DNA from: Acidobacteriota bacterium
GTDB taxonomy: Bacteria > Acidobacteriota > Blastocatellia > RBC074
DNA length: 64,000 nucleotides
Reading direction: 5' to 3'
Assembly: GCA_016710075.1 (NCBI GenBank)
Contig: JADJLO010000015.1
Coordinates: 150,022 to 214,021 of the forward strand
A model generated the notes under the pieces. That model was not told the DNA's origin. It made no database searches and saw only the letters and a program-made list of their open reading frames with translations. A program made the position numbers and the translations under genes. The stretch's first letter is position 1, and every line of letters starts with the position of its first letter. This document shows, piece after piece, positions 18,589 to 25,488 of the stretch.

Positions 18589-18861
18589 ATGCTTTATATG
18601 GTTGTAGAACAATTCAGGAACCAGGATGCTCTCCCGGTTTATCGTCGATTTCGTGAGAAAGGACGGTTGGCGCCCCCCGGCCTGAATTACGTCACCAGTT
18701 GGGTGGATGATAAATTGCTGATGTGTTTCCAGCTGATGGAGACCGATGACCGGGTCTTACTCGACCAATGGATTGGTCATTGGATCGACCTCGTCGATTT
18801 TGAGGTTTTTCCGGTAATCACATCTTCAGAGGCGGCCGACAAGGTATTACCGAATGATTAA
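18589..18861 (+). CDS. DUF3303 family protein
   Basis: A 90-residue protein matching DUF3303: it begins MLYMVVEQFRNQDALPVYRR, continues GRLAPPGLNYVTSWVD and CFQLMETDDRVLLDQWI, and ends FEVFPVITSSEA. The pattern resembles small dimeric alpha/beta-barrel (ABM-like) proteins. Function unknown. It lies 30 bases after the LIC_10091-like gene, probably in the same message, and faces the E1 gene across a repeat. Confidence 0.87.
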   Translation: MLYMVVEQFRNQDALPVYRRFREKGRLAPPGLNYVTSWVDDKLLMCFQLMETDDRVLLDQWIGHWIDLVDFEVFPVITSSEAADKVLPND

Positions 18862-18931
18862 CAGAAGACTGAACGTAATTTGCGAAATTAATATTAACAA
18901 GCCTGTCTTCTCCTCATTTGGGTAATCTTAT

Positions 18932-18965
18932 CGTCTGTTTCGTTTATTTCGTCTGTTTCGTAATC
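18932..18965. repeat. two direct copies of dispersed repeat family A, overlapping a gene end
   Basis: CGTCTGTTTCG occurs at 18932-18942 and again, with TAATC added, at 18950-18965. Read on the minus strand these are GATTACGAAACAGACGAAA copies. The repeat encodes the last residues (ITKQTK) of the E1 protein, and the TAA stop lies in the spacer between the two copies. It sits at the convergent DUF3303/E1 junction. Confidence 0.9.
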
Positions 18966-19762
18966 TCTCTTCCCGCATCGATAATCTGGCTTTCGGATAA
19001 GAGCACCAGATTGGCGGCCGCGCCGAGCGGCACATAGGTGTCGACGGCCCGGACGGAGCGCATCTTTCCATGGAAGTCGTTTTCGGCAAGAGAAGCGATG
19101 ACGGCATCGGCAATGCCGCCCGCGGTCGCTCTGCATTCATCGGCCACCAGTACGGCCCCGCACTCTTCGGCGTGATGTTTGACGGCATCGAGCGGCAATG
19201 GATTGAGCCACCGCAGGTCAAGAACGCGTGACTCGATTCCGTGTTTTTCCCGCAAAACCTTTGCTGCTCGCAGTGAGAGCCGCAGGCCATTGGCATAGCT
19301 GACAATCAACAGATCCTTTGCTTCTGGATGGTAGACGCCGATCTCGCCCGGCAGCAGGATTTCATCGGTTGGTGGGTAGTCGAACAGCCACCGGCTGTCG
19401 CCGTCTTCGTAGAGGTCCTTTTCGTGGTAGAGGGCGATAGGTTCAAGGGAGCAGATGACGCGGCCGGAGGTCTTTGCTGTTGAGATGCAGCCGCGCAGCA
19501 TCCTTGCGGCATCGTCGCCACGTGAAGGGACACAAAGGATCAGACCCGGGATGTCTCGCAGCGCTCCGATTGAATTGTCGTTATGGAAGTGCCCTCCGAA
19601 ACCTTTCTGATAAGCCAGACCGGCAACTCTAATGACCATCGGATTGGTGAATTGCCCCGAAGAGAAGAATGACAGCGAGCATGCTTCGCCGCGGATCTGA
19701 TCGAGCGCATTATGCACGTATGCCAGATACTGGATTTCAGGTATCGGCAGCAGCCCGGCCAT
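18944..19762 (-). CDS. fused 2-oxoacid dehydrogenase E1, C-terminal (beta) fragment after a frameshift
   Basis: This 272-residue frame holds the rest of the transketolase-like beta half: MAGLLPIPEIQYLAYVHNAL, RVAGLAYQKGFGGHFHNDNS, then GLILCVPSRGDDAARMLRG and the C-terminal domain VSYANGLRLSLRAAKVLREK. It continues directly from the frame at 19540-21189. Restoring one base at 19770-19771 (CC to CCC on the plus strand) gives an uninterrupted GVAQGAAMAGLLPI. The start shown is therefore internal, and the gene is 18944-21189. The last six codons come from a dispersed repeat. Confidence 0.85.
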   Translation of the reverse strand: MAGLLPIPEIQYLAYVHNALDQIRGEACSLSFFSSGQFTNPMVIRVAGLAYQKGFGGHFHNDNSIGALRDIPGLILCVPSRGDDAARMLRGCISTAKTSGRVICSLEPIALYHEKDLYEDGDSRWLFDYPPTDEILLPGEIGVYHPEAKDLLIVSYANGLRLSLRAAKVLREKHGIESRVLDLRWLNPLPLDAVKHHAEECGAVLVADECRATAGGIADAVIASLAENDFHGKMRSVRAVDTYVPLGAAANLVLLSESQIIDAGREITKQTK

Positions 19763-21189
19763 GGCGGCTCCTGTGCGACTCCCAGAATTGTCGTCTCATC
19801 GAGCAAGGTATCGAAGATCCGGGCAATGCCGAACTTTTTCTGCAGACTCGCCGTGACGTAATAAACTCCGCCCTTTTTGGCGACATCCTCGCCGAAAGCT
19901 ATTATCTCGGGATGGCGCAGCATCTCATCGGCGAGCGCCGAGTTGATGTGAGCAGCCATGGTCCGCTTGGTCGGAGTTGTCGTTTTCTCGGGCAGGGCGT
20001 TATCGAACAGCTTCAATCGGCTTTCAGGCGAAGCCTGAATCCTGGCTGTCTCCCTGATCTTCTTTTCATCATAGGGCGCCAGTGGTTCGATGATCTGGGG
20101 AACGCTGATCAGTTTGGGCCTGGTCACGACCTGATCGAGCTTCTGATCGATCTCCGAGCGGAGCCGTTCAACCATCCCGCGAAGCTCGTCAGGAGTCGCC
20201 GCGCCGGTTTCAATCAGTCTCCTTGCATTGTTCAGAATCGGATCACGGGATTCCGCATCGGATATTGCCTCCATAGTTCGATAGGTCGTCTCGACATCGG
20301 TCCCGGCGTGTCCCCAGAGACGAGTCGTATGAAGATGCAGAAATACCGGCGCTCGCATCTTGCGGCAGGCGGCTACGGCCTCTTCCGCAGTATTCCAGAT
20401 TTCATCCAGTGTGCCCTGGGCTTCGAAATATTGCAGATGCGGCAGATTGCAGAATGAGTCGTGAATCCAGTTTCGCGGAGTCTCGACGGAAATGCCGATT
20501 CCATTATCTTCGCAAAGAAAGATAATCGGCGCGGAGCCGCCTCGACGGACGGTATATCGCGCGGAGTTGATGCCGGCAAGCGCCGTTGCATGGTTGGCTG
20601 ATGCATCCCCGAAGGAACAACAGACTATCGAATCATCGCTCAGACCTCGGCTCTCACCGATCCTGCGTGCCGTACGCAGGGCAAAGGCGAGTCCGGACGC
20701 TTTGGGAAGATGCGAGGCGATGGTGCTTGTCTGTGGGGGCACCCAGAGAGGCTTGCTCCCCCAGACCTTGTGTCGCCCTTGTGCGATCGGATCTTCCGCT
20801 GACGCCGCAAAAGAGAGGAGGGTATCGAGTATCGGGTCGCAGCCTTCGAGCTTGCGCGAACGCGCCATCATTAGACCGCCCGCTCGATAATGCAGAAAAC
20901 AGGGATCGTCAAGCCGCAGCAGCGCGCCGATGACTGCATTGTTTTCATGTCCTGCGCTGGAGATGGTGTAAAAACCCTGGTTTCTTTTCTTCAACTCTCT
21001 GGCGGCCACATCCAGCAGCCGGCTGATTAACTGATCTTCAAATATCTCGAGGGCCTGTCTAACAAGGAGGCTGCTGCCTGGACTCAACAGCGTTTCCACT
21101 GTCAGTTTCTGTCCGGCCGGGTGAGCATTGGCTAGATAGTTGTCAATGTTGTTCTGAACTATTTCAACTCGTGTTGCTGGTGCTGACAT
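19540..21189 (-). CDS. fused 2-oxoacid dehydrogenase E1 alpha/beta (N-terminal part, frameshifted)
   Basis: This ThDP-dependent E1 protein decarboxylates 2-oxo acids, branched-chain or pyruvate, for an E2 acyltransferase. Residues about 1-400 are an E1-alpha domain with the ThDP/Mg motif GDASANHATALAGIN and HLHTTRLWGHAGTDVE; an E1-beta domain starts near 412 (INSALADEMLRHPEIIAFGE, DVAKKGGVYYVT, DTLLDETTILGVAQ). Both halves in one chain are a known but minority arrangement. After residue about 470 the frame becomes nonsense owing to a lost base at 19770-19771. No E2, E3 or lipoate gene is nearby. Start ATG 21189 has a weak ribosome site. Confidence 0.88.
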   Translation of the reverse strand: MSAPATRVEIVQNNIDNYLANAHPAGQKLTVETLLSPGSSLLVRQALEIFEDQLISRLLDVAARELKKRNQGFYTISSAGHENNAVIGALLRLDDPCFLHYRAGGLMMARSRKLEGCDPILDTLLSFAASAEDPIAQGRHKVWGSKPLWVPPQTSTIASHLPKASGLAFALRTARRIGESRGLSDDSIVCCSFGDASANHATALAGINSARYTVRRGGSAPIIFLCEDNGIGISVETPRNWIHDSFCNLPHLQYFEAQGTLDEIWNTAEEAVAACRKMRAPVFLHLHTTRLWGHAGTDVETTYRTMEAISDAESRDPILNNARRLIETGAATPDELRGMVERLRSEIDQKLDQVVTRPKLISVPQIIEPLAPYDEKKIRETARIQASPESRLKLFDNALPEKTTTPTKRTMAAHINSALADEMLRHPEIIAFGEDVAKKGGVYYVTASLQKKFGIARIFDTLLDETTILGVAQEPPWPGCCRYLKSSIWHTCIMRSIRSAAKHARCHSSLRGNSPIRWSLELPVWLIRKVSEGTSITTIQSERCETSRV

Positions 21190-21252
21190 GACGATTAGTT
21201 AGGAAAAGCTGTTTGTAATTAATGGTTGACTGAACACTATGGCTTGCCGTCC

Positions 21253-22347
21253 TCATCTTTCTTTTTTGAGAAGAATTTTTCTCCAAAGATAGAGACCCAG
21301 CGGGAAAAGTATGGTTGCCCAGAGCCATTGCCAGTACTTTCCAACGAACCCCTTGATTCTATCGGCGACTGTCACTTCGATCTCGATTTCCTTGCTGAAG
21401 GTATGCAATGATCTGAGTCGCTCCTTGCCCTTGTCTTCAATGATGACATTGAGTGTCAGGTTGAGACGCTGCACCCCCGGCGAGGTCGCCATGATATTCC
21501 ACTTCCACATTGTGTCTTCCGACTTGCTGACGAGTTGTCGTTGAGGCGTGACTGCTGTGATCTCGAATCCGGGGCCAGTCAGTGTCGCTTCCATGTAATC
21601 CGAGATTTTGATCTGAGCTGTCTCAATTCTGCCCGGCTCGCTGATAGCCTGTTTGAGCTCCTCTATGGTCTTTGATGGTGAAAGTAGAAGCTCGATTCCG
21701 GCAACCTGGTCCAATCTCATTACGCTCGGCGAGTTGAAGGCGATATTGCCGGGACGCAGGTTTTTAAAAATTTCATCAATATCACTGCTGGATGTCGATG
21801 ACTGTGGCGTTGGCGATGGGGCCGGCGCAGGTGCAGGTTGAGGAGTCGCCGATGTTGAGGGAGGAGTCTCTCCCGCTGTCGGTGGGCGTTCAACTTTTAT
21901 TTTTCCGGGTGTGCCCGAAGTTGTCGGAACAGGTATCGGAAAAGGTCTGATAGAGGGAGGCGGAGGCGGAGGCGGCTGGATGATCGGTTTGGGCTTTTCA
22001 TTCTCATCGGACTTAAAGAATAAAATATTCTGAAGAGCCAGGTCATAACGACTGCTGCGCCCTGGTGCAACGATGATTTCCTTGATCTCCTCAACCTCTA
22101 TCCTTCTTAGATAAACCTTGAGATTGTATCTGCCGCGGGGCACCTGGATTACATAGTTGCCGTCGGAATCGGAGTCGCTTTTGAACACCTCATTCGTTTC
22201 AAGATTGGTCAACTCGACGCGGTAATTGGAGGCTGGCTTACCCTCCACCGTCAGTCTGCCCCCAATCCTGATTCCGGCCTGTTGAGTCATGCCTGTCGAA
22301 AGGATTACGGCAATTATCAGAAATGATTTGATTAACGGGGATATCAT
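21253..22347 (-). CDS. exported single-pass membrane protein with Pro-rich linker, unknown function
   Basis: Start ATG 22347 follows CGAGGAAAT, better than an in-frame codon at 22374. The product (364 residues) has a signal peptide (LIKSFLIIAVILSTGM), a small beta-sandwich like the carboxypeptidase-regulatory/DUF2012 fold at about 25-95 (GGRLTVEGKPASNYRVELTN, DGNYVIQVPRGRYNLKVYLR), a Pro/Thr/Ser-rich linker at about 125-195, a second domain, and one C-terminal membrane helix (WQWLWATILFPLGLYLW) followed by a basic tail. The topology suggests a periplasmic body anchored in the inner membrane. No enzymatic motif is seen. The neighbours give no functional hint. Confidence 0.75.
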   Translation of the reverse strand: MISPLIKSFLIIAVILSTGMTQQAGIRIGGRLTVEGKPASNYRVELTNLETNEVFKSDSDSDGNYVIQVPRGRYNLKVYLRRIEVEEIKEIIVAPGRSSRYDLALQNILFFKSDENEKPKPIIQPPPPPPPSIRPFPIPVPTTSGTPGKIKVERPPTAGETPPSTSATPQPAPAPAPSPTPQSSTSSSDIDEIFKNLRPGNIAFNSPSVMRLDQVAGIELLLSPSKTIEELKQAISEPGRIETAQIKISDYMEATLTGPGFEITAVTPQRQLVSKSEDTMWKWNIMATSPGVQRLNLTLNVIIEDKGKERLRSLHTFSKEIEIEVTVADRIKGFVGKYWQWLWATILFPLGLYLWRKILLKKER

Positions 22348-22539
22348 ATTTCCTCGATTTATTTTCGCAAACATTCAGACAGAGAGAAACTGAATTAAAG
22401 ATCTTTCGTGCTTGATGCGGAATCATGCAAGTCGGGATTACCTGCGAAAGATAACACGATACACTGCAAAAGCTAAGCCGCCGTTTGACATGATTTTAAA
22501 ACCTTTTTAATACCCTTGATGATAGTTTACCGACGGCGT

Positions 22540-22693
22540 TGGGGGGGGACCGGGGGCGGGCCGCTGAAAAAGGTTGGGGGCGTCCCCCCCAAAAACGCCC
22601 CCGGGGGGGGGGGGGGGGGGTCCCGGGCCCCGACGGGGGGGGGGGGGGGGGGGGGGGCGGGGGGGGGGGCGGGGGGGGGGGGGGGCGGGAGGG
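22540..22693. other. poly-G tract, probable assembly artefact
   Basis: About 150 bases consist of long G runs with occasional C and a few CCCCCCC stretches, quite unlike the flanks. It lies in the 395-base divergent gap 22348-22742 between the Pro-rich membrane protein and aat. Apparent Gly-rich reading frames across it are not genes. Two-colour Illumina chemistry reports absent signal as G, so a collapsed or misbuilt patch is the likeliest explanation; a true G-quadruplex-forming tract is less likely. The aat promoter and ribosome site may be affected. Confidence 0.85.
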
Positions 22694-22742
22694 ATTAAAG
22701 TCCCTCTTGGCTTGGTGGCGTTGAGCGTGCTAATGTTTCGGT

Positions 22743-23366
22743 ATGAATAGTCGTAAGTCAGCCACGCAGCAGCCGATTACCCCTGAACAGGTCATCTCCG
22801 GGTACAAGCACGGCTATTTCCCGATGTCGAGGGGCAGGTTGGGAAAGATCGACTGGTTTTTGGCGGAGCCGCGAACCATCATCCCTCTTGATGACCGGTT
22901 TCACGTCAGAAGGTCGCTCAGGAAATTTACCGGAAAATCCGGTTATCAGATCAGCTTTGACACCGATTTCCCGGCAGTCATCCGTGCCTGTGCGCGCCAC
23001 GATGAAGTAGACGATGAGGAAGTCTGGTTGAGCGAAGAGATGATCAACTTATACATCGAGCTTTTCAGCCGCGGATTCGCTCATTCAGTCGAAGTCTCTC
23101 AAGATGGGATGCTTGTCGGGGGGCTTTACGGTATCGCTTTAAGAGGCGCTTTTTTTGGGGAATCAATGTTCAGCCGCGCCACTTCAGCTTCTCAGGTGGC
23201 GCTTGTCGCTCTTGTCGGAAGGCTGCGTGAGCGGGGGTACCGGCTGCTCGATGCCCAGATGCGGACGTCACACATCGGTTATTTCGGAGCTCTCGATCTG
23301 ACGCACGATGAATATCTGGCCTTGCTCGCTGAGGCCATGCTTGATGACTGCAGATTTTCGGATTGA
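22743..23366 (+). CDS. aat: leucyl/phenylalanyl-tRNA--protein transferase
   Basis: Aat adds Leu or Phe to proteins with N-terminal Arg/Lys, marking them for ClpS-ClpAP. At 207 residues it is near the usual length. Conserved pieces in order are ISGYKHGYFPMS, DWFLAEPRTIIPL, DTDFPAVIRACA, WLSEEMINLYIEL, GFAHSVEVSQDG, LVGGLYGIALRGAFFGESMF, TSASQVALVALV and LLDAQMRTSHIGYFGA. The usual RxxTWI-type segment is replaced by EEVWLSEEM. No good ribosome site is visible, perhaps because the upstream 50-200 bases are the poly-G patch. Confidence 0.95.
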   Translation: MNSRKSATQQPITPEQVISGYKHGYFPMSRGRLGKIDWFLAEPRTIIPLDDRFHVRRSLRKFTGKSGYQISFDTDFPAVIRACARHDEVDDEEVWLSEEMINLYIELFSRGFAHSVEVSQDGMLVGGLYGIALRGAFFGESMFSRATSASQVALVALVGRLRERGYRLLDAQMRTSHIGYFGALDLTHDEYLALLAEAMLDDCRFSD

Positions 23367-23425
23367 ATCCAGGGCTTCAAAATTAATAGTCCAAAGTAAA
23401 ATGTTTGAGGAGGATAATAATTTCC

Positions 23426-24190
23426 ATGCAGAGTGAAAAGTATATTCGCAGCAATGCCGGTCATATCGCCGATTATATGAAGGCGGATTTTGATTCGATC
23501 AAAGGGGTTGTGATTGCCGTTTTTGCAGGGTTGTTACTGATGTATGCGGGCTTTCAGGCCCTGCCGGAAGAGAGCACACCGCTGCTGGCCAAGGTGATGT
23601 GCCTGCTGAGCCTGACGATTGCAACGGCGGGCGTGGGGGCTTACGCTGGACGCAGGCTGACAGGGCTGCTTCCTGCGATCGGACTGCTGATTCTTTCGAT
23701 CATCGGAATGTTCATCATCCGTTCAGCGGGCGGAGGCTTTGCGGCAACCGGACTGCTGATGGGCTGGGGCTTTATCAACGGGATGATGCTCGGCCCGCTC
23801 GTGGCTTTTGCCGTCAGCGAGGAGGGGCCCGGGATCGTCCTGCAGGCATTGACCGGAACGACGGCCGTGATGCTGGTCACCGGGGTCATCGCCATGGCTA
23901 CCGGCATCAATTTCAGCTTCCTCATGCCGTTGCTGCTGATTGCACTGATCGGACTGATCGTTGTCGGGCTTGTCAGGATCTTCGTCAAGTTCTCGCGCAC
24001 CGTCAACCTTGTCTATTCGGGCATTGGCATGCTCGTCTTCTCAGGTTTCTTCCTGCTCAATTTCTTCAGGATCAGCCGGAGCGAGAATACATGGGAACGT
24101 GCGGTCGATTCGACCATCAGTCTCTACCTTTCATTCGCCAACTTCTTCACTATGCTGCTTCAGTTCATGCTCAGCTCAAGAAGGCGTTAA
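23426..24190 (+). CDS. Bax inhibitor-1 / YccA family membrane protein
   Basis: ATG 23426 follows GAGGAGGATAATAATTTCC and gives 254 residues; the longer TTG reading at 23405 would start inside the ribosome site. After a short cytosolic head (NAGHIADYMKADFDSI) there are about seven membrane helices, the usual topology of the Bax-inhibitor-1 family. The last helices carry ISLYLSFANFFTMLLQFM, matching the family's conserved LSIYLDxxNLFLxLLR end. Members form ion- or calcium-leak channels or interact with FtsH. The PrsW-type protease gene starts 22 bases downstream. Confidence 0.88.
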   Translation: MQSEKYIRSNAGHIADYMKADFDSIKGVVIAVFAGLLLMYAGFQALPEESTPLLAKVMCLLSLTIATAGVGAYAGRRLTGLLPAIGLLILSIIGMFIIRSAGGGFAATGLLMGWGFINGMMLGPLVAFAVSEEGPGIVLQALTGTTAVMLVTGVIAMATGINFSFLMPLLLIALIGLIVVGLVRIFVKFSRTVNLVYSGIGMLVFSGFFLLNFFRISRSENTWERAVDSTISLYLSFANFFTMLLQFMLSSRRR

Positions 24191-24211
24191 GCAGGTAGCA
24201 GGTAGACTGAT

Positions 24212-25312
24212 ATGACATCATTCGGTCTCTATGATCCGGCACGGGATTCCGGCGATGCTCCCAGATCTGTGGGTGCAGGACTGCTTCTGGTAATGGGCTC
24301 GGTCGCCGGGCTCCTCGTGCTTGGACTGACTGTTTTCGACCTCGGTATGCCCATTGCCGCGATGAGCAGCCTCGTCGCCTTCATCCCTGCGATATTCTAC
24401 CTCGCCATATTCCTCTGGCTCGATCGTTTCGATCCTGAGCCGCCAATCACGCTTCTCATCGCCTTCATCTGGGGCGCCACGATTTCCATCTTTTTCTCGG
24501 CACTGGTCAATGACTTTTTTGGATACTTACTTGGTGAGCAGGCCGCCGGATTAATCTCCGCACCGTTTATCGAGGAGTTGTCAAAGGGGCTTGGCGTCCT
24601 GCTGGTGGCCATCCTGTTCAGGAGAGACTTCGACAGCGTCGTTGACGGCATAGTCTATGCGGGAGTCATCGCACTCGGATTTGCCGCCATGGAAAATGTC
24701 GAATATTACGGCAGGAGTTTTGCCGATGGGGGCATTGATAAGCTTTTCAGCACATTCTTTGTCAGAGGGATCATGGCTCCATTCTCGCACGTTCTTTTCA
24801 CCAGCATGACAGGGATCGGCATCGGAATAGCGCGCGAGAGTAACAAGTACCTGACGAAGATCACGGCCCCGATGATCGGGCTGTGCTGCGCCATGTTTCT
24901 GCATGCCTTCTGGAACCTGCTCGCCACTCTGGGAGGCGGGACTTTTCTTGTCGGTTACTTTCTGGTGCAGATACCCTTGTTCCTGACATTCGTCGCTTTG
25001 ACATTCTATCTCGTCATGCGTGAGGGCCGGATCTTGCGCCAGACTCTTGCTTGCGAGGTCGAAAGGGGACTGATCAGTCATCGTCAGCTTGAGATAACCA
25101 TCTCGGTTTTCCAGCGGACAAGGTGGGTGGCAAGGGCTTTAAACAATCCTTCGACTTTCAATGCCCGCCGTAAATACCTGCGTTCGGTAGCTAAACTAGG
25201 CCTCTGCCACTGGCATCAGCAGCGAGCAGATGAAGTCAAAAGAATCTCCGCCAGCCTTCCGCTCATCGCCCAGCTCCAGGCCGAAGTCTTCTCACTTCGC
25301 GATCAGATTTAA
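24212..25312 (+). CDS. PrsW family intramembrane metalloprotease
   Basis: A 366-residue polytopic membrane protein of the PrsW/CPBP-like group, homologues of the protease that cleaves anti-sigma factor RsiW in Bacillus. The candidate catalytic motifs are present in order: APFIEELSKG (EExxK), FAAMENVEYY (ExxxY), PFSHVLFTSMTGIGIG (His) and CAMFLHAFWN (His). At least seven hydrophobic segments cover residues 20-275, followed by a soluble C-terminal tail of about 90 residues (RTRWVARALNNPSTFNARRK). No sigma/anti-sigma pair is adjacent, so the substrate is unknown. It is probably cotranscribed with the Bax-inhibitor-like gene. Confidence 0.9.
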   Translation: MTSFGLYDPARDSGDAPRSVGAGLLLVMGSVAGLLVLGLTVFDLGMPIAAMSSLVAFIPAIFYLAIFLWLDRFDPEPPITLLIAFIWGATISIFFSALVNDFFGYLLGEQAAGLISAPFIEELSKGLGVLLVAILFRRDFDSVVDGIVYAGVIALGFAAMENVEYYGRSFADGGIDKLFSTFFVRGIMAPFSHVLFTSMTGIGIGIARESNKYLTKITAPMIGLCCAMFLHAFWNLLATLGGGTFLVGYFLVQIPLFLTFVALTFYLVMREGRILRQTLACEVERGLISHRQLEITISVFQRTRWVARALNNPSTFNARRKYLRSVAKLGLCHWHQQRADEVKRISASLPLIAQLQAEVFSLRDQI

Positions 25313-25321
25313 AGAAATGCA

Positions 25322-25462
25322 GATTACGACACAGACGAAATAACCGAAACAGACGAAAAATTCTCAGGGGTTGAATGTTCCTTCCTTGATTTAGAAGTAC
25401 GTTCACCGGGGGAGTTCTCGTCAAATGAACCCCTGAGAATTTTTCGTCTGTTTCGTAATCTG
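25322..25462. repeat. perfect 28-bp inverted repeat of dispersed family A between convergent genes
   Basis: The arms at 25345-25372 and 25428-25455 are perfect reverse complements over 28 bases and include CGAAACAGACGAAAAATTC and CAGGGGTT; the loop is 55 bases. An extra outer copy GATTACGACACAGACGAAA precedes the left arm at 25322-25340, so the left side is a direct duplication. It occupies nearly the whole gap between convergent prsW-like and M14 genes. Confidence 0.95.
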
Positions 25463-25488
25463 TCTTTCTCTTTCTCTTCCTCTTCCAC

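Noticed and set aside
22516..22724. Gly/Arg-rich small open frames over the poly-G patch
   Set aside because: They are composed of G runs and carry no real coding signal; the patch is probably artefactual.
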